Positions 42,660 through 51,499 of a stretch of 64,000 nt of DNA are shown here, in pieces. The notes under the pieces are model-generated. The model saw only the letters and a program-made list of their open reading frames with translations, ran no database searches and was not told the DNA's origin. Source of the DNA: Microbacterium aurugineum (GTDB lineage: Bacteria; Actinomycetota; Actinomycetes; Actinomycetales; Microbacteriaceae); the NCBI RefSeq assembly GCF_023101205.1, contig NZ_CP078078.1, positions 372,001-436,000 of the forward strand, given 5' to 3'. A program made the translations under genes and the position numbers. Every line of letters begins with the position of its first letter. Position 1 is the stretch's first letter.

Positions 42660-43555
42660 CGAGCCGACTCCTTCTTCAACGTGCCCGTGGCGATGAGCTG
42701 AGTGAGATTGATCGCGAGGACCAGCACGAGGAGCACGACGCCCACGGCGGAGGCGAAGCCGAGGTCATTGTCCTGGATGCCCTTGCGATAGAGGTAGCCG
42801 ACGATCGTCAGGCCCTGGTTGTTCGGTGAGTTGTTGCCGGCGTAGAGCATGAAGCTCTCGAGGAACATGGCCAGACCGCCGTACACGCTGATCGTGGTGA
42901 CGTAGACGATGGTGGGCTTCAGCCCCGGCAGGGTGACGTTGAAGAACTGCTGGACCTTGGTCGCACCGTCGATCGACGCCGCCTCGTAGTACTGGGTCGG
43001 GATCGCCTGCATGCCGGCGAGGAAGTACATCGTGTTCACGCCGGCCCATCTCCACAGCGCCAGGAGGAGCAGTGCCGTGAGACCGGTGAGGTCTTCGCGC
43101 AGCCAGCGGACGGGCCCGAAGCCGAAGAACTCGACGACCTGGTTCATCAGACCCGAGTCGGTCTCGGAGAACATCAGTCGGAAGATGATGCCGGCGACCA
43201 CGACGGACGTCAGAGCGGGGATGAAGAGCGAGGACTTGAAGAAGTCCTTGATGCGGCTGTTGCCCAGTCGGGAGTTGATGATCGCCGCCAGCACCATCGG
43301 GATCGGGACGAGGATGACCAGGGTGAGGAGCATGTAGCGGATGCTGTTGAACATGGCCTTCCAGAACACCTGGTCGCGCCAGAGCCGCTCGTAGTTCTCC
43401 GTACCGATGAACGTGGCCTGACCGTAGAGCACCTCCTGGAAGCTCATCGTCACCGATCGGCCGACGGGAACCAGCCAGAACACGAGCACCGTGAGCACGA
43501 AGGGCAGGATGAACAGGTAGGGAGCGAGACGCTGGTTGTAGAGCAGTTTCTTCAT
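42656..43555 (-). CDS. Carbohydrate ABC permease (MalF/AraP type)
   Basis: A 299-residue permease: first helix LAPYLFILPFVLTVLVFWLVP, a periplasmic loop with the GTENYERLWRD signature, and the EAA loop EAASIDGATKVQQFFNVTLPGLKPT. It is the first gene of the operon, 31 bp downstream of the LacI-type operator at 43586-43601. It works with the MalG-type permease and lipoprotein that follow. Confidence 0.92.
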   Translation of the reverse strand: MKKLLYNQRLAPYLFILPFVLTVLVFWLVPVGRSVTMSFQEVLYGQATFIGTENYERLWRDQVFWKAMFNSIRYMLLTLVILVPIPMVLAAIINSRLGNSRIKDFFKSSLFIPALTSVVVAGIIFRLMFSETDSGLMNQVVEFFGFGPVRWLREDLTGLTALLLLALWRWAGVNTMYFLAGMQAIPTQYYEAASIDGATKVQQFFNVTLPGLKPTIVYVTTISVYGGLAMFLESFMLYAGNNSPNNQGLTIVGYLYRKGIQDNDLGFASAVGVVLLVLVLAINLTQLIATGTLKKESAR

Positions 43556-43585
43556 GCGCCGCGACTCCTTCTCAGCGTTCCAGAA

Positions 43586-43601
43586 TTAACAACGATGTAA
43601 A
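43586..43601. promoter_or_regulatory. LacI-type operator before the importer operon
   Basis: Read on the minus strand it is TTTACATCGTTGTTAA, matching TTTACAACGTTGTATA at 43832-43847 in 13 of 16 positions, and 31 bp from the permease start. Confidence 0.72.
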
Positions 43602-43831
43602 CAGGCTGACAGTGCGCCGCGTCACCATGTCGGTGATGCGTCCTCGTGAGGCCGTGGGGGCGTCGCGCTGGTTCTCGATCAGTCATGGCAGCTTTCTTCC
43701 TCGAACTCATGCCTGGGTGGCGTTTCTCGCCGGAGCTTCGGGTGGCGCGGAGATGTCGACGCTCCATGAACGGGGTCGTTTGCTCCGCCTCCACCTGTCT
43801 TCGCTGAACAGGTTATGCTCCTGCCGACAGA
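43602..43831. other. Non-coding spacer between importer operon and GH51 gene
   Basis: About 230 bp between the two LacI-type operators. The plus-strand open frame here (80 codons) has no ribosome binding site or family resemblance. I see no hairpin or repeat. It may simply hold the two divergent promoters and could allow looping between operators. Confidence 0.5.
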
Positions 43832-43847
43832 TTTACAACGTTGTATA
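43832..43847. promoter_or_regulatory. LacI-type operator and -10 region before the GH51 gene
   Basis: TTTACAACGTTGTATA contains the perfect palindrome TACAACGTTGTA (43834-43845). It overlaps a TATATT -10 box (43844-43849), so repression of the arabinofuranosidase gene is expected. Confidence 0.78.
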
Positions 43848-43883
43848 TTGGTGACGCACACGTCCTCACTCGGAAGAGCACCC

Positions 43884-45395
43884 ATGCCATCGGCCCATCT
43901 GACCATCGACCCGCACTTCGTGACCGGGCGCATTCAGCGTCGACTGTTCGGCGGCTTCGTCGAACATCTCGGCCGCCACGTCTACGACGGAATCTATGAA
44001 CCCGGTCATGAGGCCGCGGATGCGGAGGGGTTCCGCCGTGATGTCATCGACCTCGTCCGAGAACTCGGCGTCTCGACCATCCGCTATCCCGGCGGCAACT
44101 TCGTTTCGGGGTTCCGATGGGAAGACTCGGTCGGCCCTCGTGAACAGCGGCCCCGGCGCCTCGACCTCGCCTGGCACTCGACCGAGACGAACGAGGTCGG
44201 GCTCCATGAGTTCGCCTCGTGGCTCGACAAGGTGGGCAGCGACCTCATGATGGCGGTCAACCTCGGCACCCGGGGGACGCTGGAGGCACTGGATCTTCTC
44301 GAGTACGCGAACATCCGAGGAGGGACGGCGTTGAGTGAGCGGCGTCGAGAGAACGGGCGTGACGAGCCGTTCGGTGTCGAGATGTGGTGCCTGGGCAACG
44401 AGATGGACGGTCCGTGGCAGCTCGGCCATCGCTCTGCGGACGACTACGGCAAGGTCGCCTCGCAGGCGGCCAAGGCCATGCGACAGATGGACCCCGATGT
44501 CACGCTCGTCGTCTGCGGGTCATCGAGCCGGCACATGCCCACGTTCGGTGAATGGGAGCGCGTCGTGCTCGGGCACACCTACGACGACGTCGACTACATC
44601 TCCTGCCACGCCTACTACGAGGAGAAGGACGGAGACCTCGACTCGTTCCTCGCGTCCGCCGTCGATATGGATCGCTTCATCGAGTCGGTGGTGGCGACGG
44701 CTGATCACGTCGGGGCCGTACGGGGCAGCACGAAGAAGATCGATCTCTCCTTCGACGAGTGGAACGTCTGGTACCTCGACCGGTTCCGCGACGTGGACAA
44801 GATCTCCGGCATCGACAACTGGCCGATCGCTCCGCGTCTGCTGGAGAACGTGTACTCGGTCGTCGACGCGGTCGTCTTCGGCAACCTCCTCATCTCGCTG
44901 ATCAAGCATGCCGATCGGGTCACGAGCGCATCGCTGGCGCAGTTGGTGAATGTGATCGCGCCCATCATGACCGAGCCGGGCGGGCCCGCGTGGAGGCAGA
45001 CCACGTTCTACCCCTTCTCGATCACGTCGCGCCTGGCCCAGGGGGACGCGCTCGAGCTCAAGCTCGACGCGCCCTCCTACCGCACCGCGCTGTATGGCGA
45101 AGTGCCACTCGTCGACGCGGTGGCGACGCACGAGTCCGAGACCGGGCGCTCTGCCGTCTTCCTGGTGAATCGGAGCACGACGGAGGCGATCACGGTCACC
45201 GTGGACATCGCTGGACTCGGCGACGTCGGGGTGTGCGAGGCCCACACCCTGAGCGATGACGACGTGTACGCCGTGAACACGCTCGCCGACCCGGAGCGCG
45301 TCACCGTCCGCGACAACGACACGGTCGCCCTCGAAGGAGGACTGCTCACGGTGACTCTGCCGCCCGTGTCCTGGTCCGCCATCGCTCTGGGCTGA
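43884..45395 (+). CDS. Alpha-L-arabinofuranosidase, GH51
   Basis: A 503-residue glycoside hydrolase of family 51 with no signal peptide, so intracellular. The N-terminal part holds GGFVEHLGRHVYDGIYEPG and RYPGGNFVSGFRWED; the acid/base Glu is in WCLGNEMDGPW and the nucleophile Glu in LSFDEWNVWY. A C-terminal beta domain follows from about 390. It removes terminal arabinofuranosyl units from imported arabino-oligosaccharides. GGAAG precedes the ATG at 43884; the ATG at 43815 would lie before the operator. It is divergent from its presumed importer operon. Confidence 0.95.
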   Translation: MPSAHLTIDPHFVTGRIQRRLFGGFVEHLGRHVYDGIYEPGHEAADAEGFRRDVIDLVRELGVSTIRYPGGNFVSGFRWEDSVGPREQRPRRLDLAWHSTETNEVGLHEFASWLDKVGSDLMMAVNLGTRGTLEALDLLEYANIRGGTALSERRRENGRDEPFGVEMWCLGNEMDGPWQLGHRSADDYGKVASQAAKAMRQMDPDVTLVVCGSSSRHMPTFGEWERVVLGHTYDDVDYISCHAYYEEKDGDLDSFLASAVDMDRFIESVVATADHVGAVRGSTKKIDLSFDEWNVWYLDRFRDVDKISGIDNWPIAPRLLENVYSVVDAVVFGNLLISLIKHADRVTSASLAQLVNVIAPIMTEPGGPAWRQTTFYPFSITSRLAQGDALELKLDAPSYRTALYGEVPLVDAVATHESETGRSAVFLVNRSTTEAITVTVDIAGLGDVGVCEAHTLSDDDVYAVNTLADPERVTVRDNDTVALEGGLLTVTLPPVSWSAIALG

Positions 45396-45453
45396 GCTCG
45401 CCGGCCCGACGTCCGAGACGGGGTGATCGCGTTCCGAGTGCGCAGGGGTCTCG

Positions 45454-46038
45454 TCAGCGTGTGAGCCAGCTCCGCAGGGACCGCGTCACGAAGGGCAGCA
45501 CCCAGTACGCCATGATCGGGGTGAGGACGAGAGTCGTGACGAGCACCCTCAGCCAGATCGGGAGACCGTCCCAGCCGGGAACGGGACTCAGGGCGTAGGT
45601 GAAGGCCAGGTTGACCGGGAAGAAGCCCAGCCAGATCGAGGTCGCCTGCTTCCACCGCGGAGGCGCGGGCGCGACGGTGACCGTGGCGGTGCCGCCCTCG
45701 GAGGACGGGAGCGTGATGGTCCCGGTGGTCGGCTCGTCGAACCAGCCCTCGATGCCGGTACGCCGTTTCGAACGCTCGCTCCGCACGAAGCCCTCGCCCA
45801 TCGACAGCCACCAGGTGCGTTCGGCCGACTGCTCCCACGCGACCAGCGACTCCTCGCTCGCGAAGCGGTAGAGCATGTGCCACACCTGCGAGTCCTCGCC
45901 GGCGCGCACCCAGCCGGAGCCGAGGAAGCCCGGATACTTCGTCGCGAGGTTCACCCCCGTCTGCACCCAGGCGGTCGCCTCGGTGATGCGGCCGGGGTCG
46001 ACCTCGCGGCGGATGGACACGGTGACGGGCTCGGACAT
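45454..46038 (-). CDS. Antibiotic biosynthesis monooxygenase (ABM) domain membrane protein
   Basis: A 194-residue protein. The N-terminal half (about 5-95) is an ABM-like ferredoxin-fold domain (VSIRREVDPGRITEATAWVQ, GFLGSGWVRAGEDSQVWHMLYRF), and the C-terminal half has two membrane helices (about 133-153 and 163-183). This fusion is common in bacteria and its role is unknown. It is convergent with the GH51 gene and has no clear partner. Confidence 0.82.
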   Translation of the reverse strand: MSEPVTVSIRREVDPGRITEATAWVQTGVNLATKYPGFLGSGWVRAGEDSQVWHMLYRFASEESLVAWEQSAERTWWLSMGEGFVRSERSKRRTGIEGWFDEPTTGTITLPSSEGGTATVTVAPAPPRWKQATSIWLGFFPVNLAFTYALSPVPGWDGLPIWLRVLVTTLVLTPIMAYWVLPFVTRSLRSWLTR

Positions 46039-46156
46039 GATGCGGTCCTCGGAGAACGGACGCCCGGGGTCGGGGCGTCGAAGCGGATGCGCCAGGGGTG
46101 GCAGCGCACGGTCGATTCTAGGTCGAACGCCCCAGGGATGCCGCCTCCACGAAGAG

Positions 46157-46186
46157 GACCCCCGCCGACCCGATTCGGCGGGGGTC
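46157..46186. terminator. Orphan hairpin, terminator-like
   Basis: Arms GACCCCCGCCGA (46157-46168) and TCGGCGGGGGTC (46175-46186) with loop CCCGAT. It lies in a divergent gap, upstream of both flanking genes, so it does not end an obvious transcript. Confidence 0.55.
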
Positions 46187-46365
46187 TCGCGGCGTGGGAG
46201 CCGCGACGGGAGCGAGAGTGCTCACCGTGCGCGCGGTAGACGTGACACCCGATCCGGTCTGAGTCTCTGTCCGCGCATCTGCAGTTGTACCCGGGGGAGA
46301 TGGCCGGCCGGTGAACGCGGTGCGAACAACCCCGACGGATGAGAAGACCCACGCGGGAGAAAATG

Positions 46366-46379
46366 CTAGGACGTCCTAG
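46366..46379. promoter_or_regulatory. Operator palindrome before the valine degradation operon
   Basis: CTAGGACGTCCTAG is a perfect 14-bp palindrome 65 bp upstream of the mmsA start, in a position suited to control of the operon. The regulator is not in this window. Confidence 0.7.
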
Positions 46380-46444
46380 TAAATCTCCGGAGGCCAGAGT
46401 AAACTCCTCAATGTGCCAATGACGGCACGGAGGGATGTCACACA

Positions 46445-47947
46445 ATGACTCGTACCATCGCCCACTTCGTAGGCGGATCGCTTCTCACTCCCGACTCCGG
46501 TCGCTTCGCCGATGTGTTCGATCCGAGCACCGGTGCCGTGCAGGCGCGGGTGCCGCTGGCGTCGGCCGAGGAGGTCCGCCGGGTGATCGCCAACGCCGAG
46601 GAGGCCCAGGTCGCCTGGGCCGCGACCAACCCGCAGAAGCGTGCGCGGGTGCTGCTGCGCTTCCTCGACCTGGTGCAGCGCGAGATGACGCCGCTCGCCG
46701 AGCTCCTCGCGAGCGAACACGGCAAGACGGTCGACGATGCCAAGGGCGACATCCAGCGCGGTCTCGAAGTCATCGAGTTCTCCGCCGGGGCTCCGCACCT
46801 GCTCAAGGGCGAGTACTCCACGGGCGCGGGGACCGGAATCGACGTCTACTCGATGCGGCAGCCCCTGGGCGTGGTCGCCGCGATCACTCCTTTCAACTTC
46901 CCCGCGATGATCCCGCTGTGGAAAGCGGGGCCCGCGCTCGCGGCGGGGAACGCCGTCGTGCTCAAGCCCAGCGAGCGCGATCCCTCGGTGCCGGTGCGCC
47001 TCGCCGAGCTCTTCCTCGAAGCGGGACTTCCCGCCGGGGTGCTCAACGTCGTGCACGGTGACAAGGAGGCGGTCGACGCGCTGCTCACCGATGACCGCAT
47101 CCGGGCCGTCGGGTTCGTCGGGTCCACACCGATCGCCGAGTACATCTATGGCACCGCGACGGCTCACGGCAAGCGGGCGCAGTGCTTCGGCGGAGCCAAG
47201 AACCACATGATCGTGATGCCGGACGCCGACCTCGACCAGGCGGTGGATGCGCTCATCGGTGCGGGCTACGGTTCGGCCGGAGAGCGCTGCATGGCGATCT
47301 CGGTGGCCGTTCCGGTCGGGCAGGAGACGGCCGACGCTCTCGCCGCCAAACTCACCGAACGGGTCGCCCAGCTGCGGGTCGGGCCCTCTCTCGCGGCGGA
47401 CGTCGATTACGGGCCGCTGGTCACCCGCGCGGCGGTGGAACGGGTCGAGGGGTACATCCAGCAGGGCGTCGACGAAGGAGCGACCCTCCTCGCCGACGGC
47501 CGCGGCTTCACCGTTCCCGGTCACGAAGAGGGGTTCTACCTCGGACCGACCCTGTTCGACCACGTCACGACCGAGATGGCGATCTATCGGGAAGAGATCT
47601 TCGGCCCGGTGCTCGTGATCGCCCGTGCTGCCGACTACGAAGAAGCGCTGCGCATGGCCTCGGAGCACGAGTACGGCAACGGCGTCGCGATCTTCACGCG
47701 CGACGGTGACGCCGCACGCGACTTCGCCGCCCGCGTCGAGGTCGGGATGGTCGGCGTGAACGTGCCGATCCCGGTGCCGATCGCGTACTACACGTTCGGC
47801 GGCTGGAAGCGCAGCGGGTTCGGAGACCTCAACCAGCACGGCACCGACGCCTTCCGGTTCTACACGAAGACCAAGACGGTGACGAGCCGCTGGCCTGCGG
47901 CGGGCATCCGCGACGGCGCCAGCTTCGTCATCCCCACCATGCACTGA
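46445..47947 (+). CDS. mmsA: CoA-acylating methylmalonate-semialdehyde dehydrogenase MmsA
   Basis: A 500-residue aldehyde dehydrogenase. The catalytic Cys is in GYGSAGERCMAISVAVPVG; the NAD region has TPFNFPAMIPLWKAGPALAAGN, VGFVGSTPIAEYIY. The PFNFPAM motif and the absence of the usual general-base Glu are typical of MmsA, which makes propionyl-CoA from methylmalonate semialdehyde. It is the first gene of the valine degradation operon; its product feeds the methylcitrate genes at 35-39 kb. The same enzyme serves inositol breakdown in other bacteria, but no inositol genes are here. Confidence 0.95.
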   Translation: MTRTIAHFVGGSLLTPDSGRFADVFDPSTGAVQARVPLASAEEVRRVIANAEEAQVAWAATNPQKRARVLLRFLDLVQREMTPLAELLASEHGKTVDDAKGDIQRGLEVIEFSAGAPHLLKGEYSTGAGTGIDVYSMRQPLGVVAAITPFNFPAMIPLWKAGPALAAGNAVVLKPSERDPSVPVRLAELFLEAGLPAGVLNVVHGDKEAVDALLTDDRIRAVGFVGSTPIAEYIYGTATAHGKRAQCFGGAKNHMIVMPDADLDQAVDALIGAGYGSAGERCMAISVAVPVGQETADALAAKLTERVAQLRVGPSLAADVDYGPLVTRAAVERVEGYIQQGVDEGATLLADGRGFTVPGHEEGFYLGPTLFDHVTTEMAIYREEIFGPVLVIARAADYEEALRMASEHEYGNGVAIFTRDGDAARDFAARVEVGMVGVNVPIPVPIAYYTFGGWKRSGFGDLNQHGTDAFRFYTKTKTVTSRWPAAGIRDGASFVIPTMH

Positions 47948-47986
47948 TCCGTACCGTCCGGCACGAAACTCCCACAAGGAACCACG

Positions 47987-49189
47987 ATGACCATGACCAC
48001 CGTCACCACCACGGCCGAAGAGCGCGAGGCGATCATCGGCGCCGTCCGCGAGTTCGCGGAGACCGAGCTCGCCCCGCACGCCGCGGAGCGCGACGAGAAG
48101 CACCTGTTCCCCCGCGAATCGCTGAACCGTGCCGGTGAGCTCGGCCTCGGCGGCATCTACGTGGACGAGGAGTTCGGCGGCACCGGCCTCAGCCGCCTCG
48201 ACACCGTCGCGATCTTCGAGGAGCTCGCGAAGGGCGATCCTGCGGTCGCGGCCTACATCTCCATCCACAACATGGTCGTGTGGATGATCGACACGTACGG
48301 CGACGATGCGCAGCGTGGGCAGTGGCTGCCGGCGCTCACCTCGATGTCCGAGTTCGGCGGGTACTGCCTGACGGAGCCGGGTGCGGGATCGGACGCTGCG
48401 AACATCGCGACGAGCGCGGTCCGTGACGGCGACGACTTCGTACTCACCGGCGTCAAGCAGTTCATCTCGGGCGCAGGCGAGGCCGCCGTCTACGTCGTCA
48501 TGGCACGCACCGGAGAGCCGGGCGCGCGGGGGATCAGCGCGTTCCTCGTGCCGGGCGACGCCGAGGCGTTGAGCTTCGGGGCGCCGGAGAAGAAGATGGG
48601 CTGGCATGCGCAGCCGACCCGCCAGGTGATCCTCGACGGCGTGCGGGTTCCGGCCTCCGCCATGCTCGGCGACGAAGGGCGTGGGTTCGCCATCGCGATG
48701 TCGGCCCTCAACGGAGGTCGGCTCAACATCGCGGCCTGTTCGCTGGGCGGCGCGCAATGGGCGCTCGACAAGGCGGTGCAGTACGTGCACGAGCGGATGG
48801 CCTTCGGAGAGCCGCTCGCCGAGAAGCAGTCGATCCTGTTCGCGATCGCCGACATGCGCACCGACCTGCACGCCGCACGCCTCATGGTGCGCGACGGCGC
48901 GCAGGCGGTCGATGAGCATGCACCCGACGCGACGATGCGCTGTGCGATGGCCAAGCGCTTCGCGACCGATGCCGGATTCGACGTCGCGAACCGGGCGCTG
49001 CAGCTCCACGGCGGCTACGGGTATCTGCAGGACTACGGCATCGAGAAGGTGGTCCGTGACCTGCGCGTGCATCAGATCCTGGAAGGGACCAACGAGATCA
49101 TGCGGCTCATCGTCGGCCGCGAGATGCTGCGACCTGCGGGTTCCGCCTCCCTCCAGCGCGGCGGAGACCAGATGCGGAGCGGGTCATGA
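47987..49189 (+). CDS. Acyl-CoA dehydrogenase, probable isobutyryl-CoA dehydrogenase
   Basis: A 400-residue FAD-dependent acyl-CoA dehydrogenase. Signatures: YCLTEPGAGSDAANI, MGWHAQPTRQVILDGVRVP, and LHGGYGYLQDYGIEKVVRDLRVHQILEGTNEI, whose Glu in LEGT is the catalytic base position of most short-chain enzymes. Its place between mmsA and mmsB indicates isobutyryl-CoA as substrate. Electrons would pass to EtfAB encoded at 52.7-54.4 kb. The stop overlaps the mmsB start (ATGA). Confidence 0.92.
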   Translation: MTMTTVTTTAEEREAIIGAVREFAETELAPHAAERDEKHLFPRESLNRAGELGLGGIYVDEEFGGTGLSRLDTVAIFEELAKGDPAVAAYISIHNMVVWMIDTYGDDAQRGQWLPALTSMSEFGGYCLTEPGAGSDAANIATSAVRDGDDFVLTGVKQFISGAGEAAVYVVMARTGEPGARGISAFLVPGDAEALSFGAPEKKMGWHAQPTRQVILDGVRVPASAMLGDEGRGFAIAMSALNGGRLNIAACSLGGAQWALDKAVQYVHERMAFGEPLAEKQSILFAIADMRTDLHAARLMVRDGAQAVDEHAPDATMRCAMAKRFATDAGFDVANRALQLHGGYGYLQDYGIEKVVRDLRVHQILEGTNEIMRLIVGREMLRPAGSASLQRGGDQMRSGS

Positions 49190-50073
49190 CTCGCGTAGCC
49201 TTCCTCGGTCTCGGGCACATGGGCCTCCCCATGGCCAGGAACCTCGTCGCCGCCGGTCATGAGGTGCACGGCTTCGACCTGGTGCCCGCCGCCGTCGAGA
49301 CGGCGCAGGCGGCGGGGATCCCGGTTGCCGCGAGTGGAGCGGATGCGGTGGCCGAGGCGGACGTCGTCATCACGATGTTCCCTGCCGGAAAGCACGTGAT
49401 CGAGGCGTATCGCACCGAACTGCTCGCCGCCGCGCGTCCGGGTACTCTCTTCATCGAGTCGTCCACGATCGCCGTCGATGAGGCGAGGGCGGCCCACGCG
49501 CTCGCGCTCGCCGCGGGGCACCGCAACATCGATGCCCCGGTCTCGGGAGGTGTGGTGGGTGCCGAGAACGGAACGCTCGCCTTCATGGTCGGTGGCTCGG
49601 ACGAGGACTTCGCCGCAGCGCTGCCGCTGCTGGAGGTCATGGGCAAGCGCATCGTGCACTGCGGCGGGCCCGGGCTCGGCCAGGCGGCGAAGGTCTGCAA
49701 CAACATGGTGCTCGCGGTCTCGCAGATCGCGGTGGCCGAGGCGTTCGTGCTGGGGGAGCGACTGGGCCTCGAGCACCAAGCGCTGTTCGACGTCGTGTCG
49801 CAGGCATCCGGGCAGTGCTGGTCGGTCACGACGAACTGCCCCGTTCCCGGCCCGGTTCCCACGAGTCCGGCCAACCGGGACTATCAGCCGGGCTTCGCCG
49901 GGGCGCTGATGGCGAAAGACCTCGGCCTCGCGCTGCAGGCGATCGAACAGACATCGACCGACGCAAAGATGGGCCGTCTGGCGCAGGAGCTCTATGCCGC
50001 CTTCGCCGCCGGTGACGGTGCGACCCGGGACTTCTCGGGCATCATCACGGATATTCGCGACGATCGCGTGTGA
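49186..50073 (+). CDS. mmsB: 3-Hydroxyisobutyrate dehydrogenase MmsB
   Basis: A 295-residue beta-hydroxyacid dehydrogenase. NAD-binding FLGLGHMGLPMARNL, substrate-binding DAPVSGGVVGAENGTLAFMVGG and the catalytic Lys in GQAAKVCNNM are all present. It oxidises 3-hydroxyisobutyrate to methylmalonate semialdehyde, the MmsA substrate. It overlaps the acyl-CoA dehydrogenase gene and is separated from the enoyl-CoA hydratase gene by a family A repeat. Confidence 0.95.
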   Translation: MTRVAFLGLGHMGLPMARNLVAAGHEVHGFDLVPAAVETAQAAGIPVAASGADAVAEADVVITMFPAGKHVIEAYRTELLAAARPGTLFIESSTIAVDEARAAHALALAAGHRNIDAPVSGGVVGAENGTLAFMVGGSDEDFAAALPLLEVMGKRIVHCGGPGLGQAAKVCNNMVLAVSQIAVAEAFVLGERLGLEHQALFDVVSQASGQCWSVTTNCPVPGPVPTSPANRDYQPGFAGALMAKDLGLALQAIEQTSTDAKMGRLAQELYAAFAAGDGATRDFSGIITDIRDDRV

Positions 50074-50081
50074 GCACTGCG

Positions 50082-50140
50082 TTCGAATCGCGCAACTGGT
50101 TCCATTCGCGGTGCGGACGGAGTCATTTGCGCGATTCGAA
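50082..50140. repeat. Family A intergenic palindromic element, copy 2
   Basis: Perfect 14-bp arms TTCGAATCGCGCAA (50082-50095) and TTGCGCGATTCGAA (50127-50140) around 31 bp. It interrupts the valine operon between mmsB and the enoyl-CoA hydratase gene. Confidence 0.85.
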
Positions 50141-50182
50141 GGCCAGGGTGAATGCTGAAAGAGATCCGACGGAGAGGGCGAC

Positions 50183-50959
50183 ATGACCGAATACGAGACG
50201 ATCCTGGTCGAGCAACGCGGACGAGTGGGGTGGATCACCCTGAACCGACCCGGCGCGCTGAACGCGTTGAACAGCCGACTCGCGGAGGAGGTCACCGCGG
50301 CCGCCGTCGCCTTTGACACGGACGACGCTGTCGGCGCCATCGTGGTGACCGGGTCCGAGAAGGCGTTCGCGGCCGGCGCCGACATCAAGGAGATGGAGAG
50401 CATGTCCGCGGCGGAGATGCTCGAGACCGACCACTTCGGCGTCTGGCATGACTTCGCCGCGGTGCGCACCCCCGTGATCGCGGCGGTCTCCGGCTTCGCC
50501 CTGGGCGGTGGCTGCGAGCTCGCGATGATGTGCGACATCATTCTCGCCGCGGACAACGCGAAGTTCGGCCAACCGGAGATCAACCTCGGCGTCATCCCCG
50601 GGATGGGCGGTACGCAGCGCCTGATCCGTGCGGTCGGCTACTACAAGGCGGCCGAGCTGGTGCTTTCCGGACGTTTCATGGGGGCGGAGGAAGCCGAGCG
50701 CGCAGGTCTCGTGTCGCGCGTCGTTCCAGCATCCGAGCTCCTCGCCGAGGCGGCGACGCTCGCCGACTCCATCGCCGCGAAGTCGCTGCCGTCCGTCTAT
50801 GCGGCGAAGGCCGCGCTGGATGCGGCGATGGAGACGACCCTCGCCGACGGCCTCGCGCACGAGAAGCAGGCCTTCGCGGCGCTGTTCGACACCGCCGACC
50901 AGAAGGAAGGGATGTCGGCGTTCCGGGAGAAGCGGTCGCCGGACTTCCAGAACCGCTAG
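50183..50959 (+). CDS. Enoyl-CoA hydratase/isomerase family protein
   Basis: A 258-residue crotonase-fold enzyme. The oxyanion hole is formed by [11 protein letters not shown] and [19 protein letters not shown]; both catalytic Glu positions are filled (GCELAM and [17 protein letters not shown]), which fits a true hydratase. In valine breakdown it would hydrate methacrylyl-CoA. The gene for 3-hydroxyisobutyryl-CoA hydrolase is not seen nearby, so that step is either elsewhere or done by a paralogue. It ends before a family B repeat. Confidence 0.92.
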   Translation: MTEYETILVEQRGRVGWITLNRPGALNALNSRLAEEVTAAAVAFDTDDAVGAIVVTGSEKAFAAGADIKEMESMSAAEMLETDHFGVWHDFAAVRTPVIAAVSGFALGGGCELAMMCDIILAADNAKFGQPEINLGVIPGMGGTQRLIRAVGYYKAAELVLSGRFMGAEEAERAGLVSRVVPASELLAEAATLADSIAAKSLPSVYAAKAALDAAMETTLADGLAHEKQAFAALFDTADQKEGMSAFREKRSPDFQNR

Positions 50960-50964
50960 GTGCT

Positions 50965-51052
50965 CGTTCGCAACTCCTCAGAAAGGAGTGCGTCGCGCGG
51001 GAAACGGCGCTTTGCGCGGTGCTCGTCGGAGATTCCTGAGGAGTTGTGAACG
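50965..51052. repeat. Family B intergenic palindromic element, copy 2 (88 bp)
   Basis: Arms CGTTCGCAACTCCTCA (50965-50980) and TGAGGAGTTGTGAACG (51037-51052); the right arm is identical to copy 1 at 22708-22723. The 56-bp interior differs from copy 1 but has the same length. It lies between convergent genes. Confidence 0.85.
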
Positions 51053-51055
51053 CCC

Positions 51056-51499
51056 TCAGCCGGAGAGGGCGTCGAGGACCTTCGCGATCCGGCGTTCGCG
51101 CGTTGCATCCTGTTTGGCCTCGGCCACGCTCCGCGCGTGCTCTTTGCGTACGGAGTACGACAGTGCGTCGAAGCGTGCGCGCACGGCAGGGTCGGCGTCC
51201 AGGGCTGCAGCGAGCTCGGCGGGGATGTCGACGGTGCGCTCAGCTGAATCCACCCGGATCACGGCATCGATCTCCTGCCCGATCTCGACCCCGAGTTCGG
51301 CGCGGACGGCCTTGCTGAACCCGATCAGGTTCTCGTCGCCCATCCGCGCCAGTCGCAGGCGGGCGGTGCGTCCGTCGATGGTGACGGCGACCGGGAAGGC
51401 TTTCCCGGCACCGAACGACGCGACCTGCTCGTCCGTGAGCAGGATCGCCGCGGCGGGGCCGCGGCCGGTGAGGACGGTGTGCAGACGCAGTTCGGTCAT
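51056..51499 (-). CDS. DUF1905/YdeI-type protein
   Basis: A 147-residue protein. The N-terminal 90 residues resemble DUF1905 (a small beta barrel: LTDEQVASFGAGKAFPVAVTIDG, MGDENLIGFSKAVRAELGVEIGQEI), followed by the YdeI-like helical tail (FDALSYSVRKEHARSVAEAKQDATRERRIAKVLDAL). The family is widespread with no firm biochemical role. Its start overlaps the SRPBCC gene stop (ATGA), so it is the third gene of the MarR operon. Confidence 0.83.
   Translation of the reverse strand: MTELRLHTVLTGRGPAAAILLTDEQVASFGAGKAFPVAVTIDGRTARLRLARMGDENLIGFSKAVRAELGVEIGQEIDAVIRVDSAERTVDIPAELAAALDADPAVRARFDALSYSVRKEHARSVAEAKQDATRERRIAKVLDALSG

Larger units (their letters stand above)
46039..46444. other. Intergenic region of about 400 bp: hairpin and operator, no gene
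   Basis: I see no credible coding frame. It holds a perfect 12-bp hairpin (GACCCCCGCCGA at 46157-46168, complement at 46175-46186, 6-nt loop) that is not downstream of any gene, and the palindrome CTAGGACGTCCTAG at 46366-46379 near mmsA. A small RNA ending at the hairpin is possible but unsupported by a promoter. Confidence 0.5.

Noticed and set aside
43612..43854. 80-codon plus-strand ORF between the arabinoside importer and GH51 genes
   Set aside because: No ribosome binding site, Cys/Arg-rich product without resemblance, and it runs through the operator and -10 box of the GH51 gene.
46376..49072. An 898-codon minus-strand open frame over mmsA and the acyl-CoA dehydrogenase gene
   Set aside because: The composition is typical of antisense frames in GC-rich DNA, and the plus-strand genes have clear catalytic motifs.
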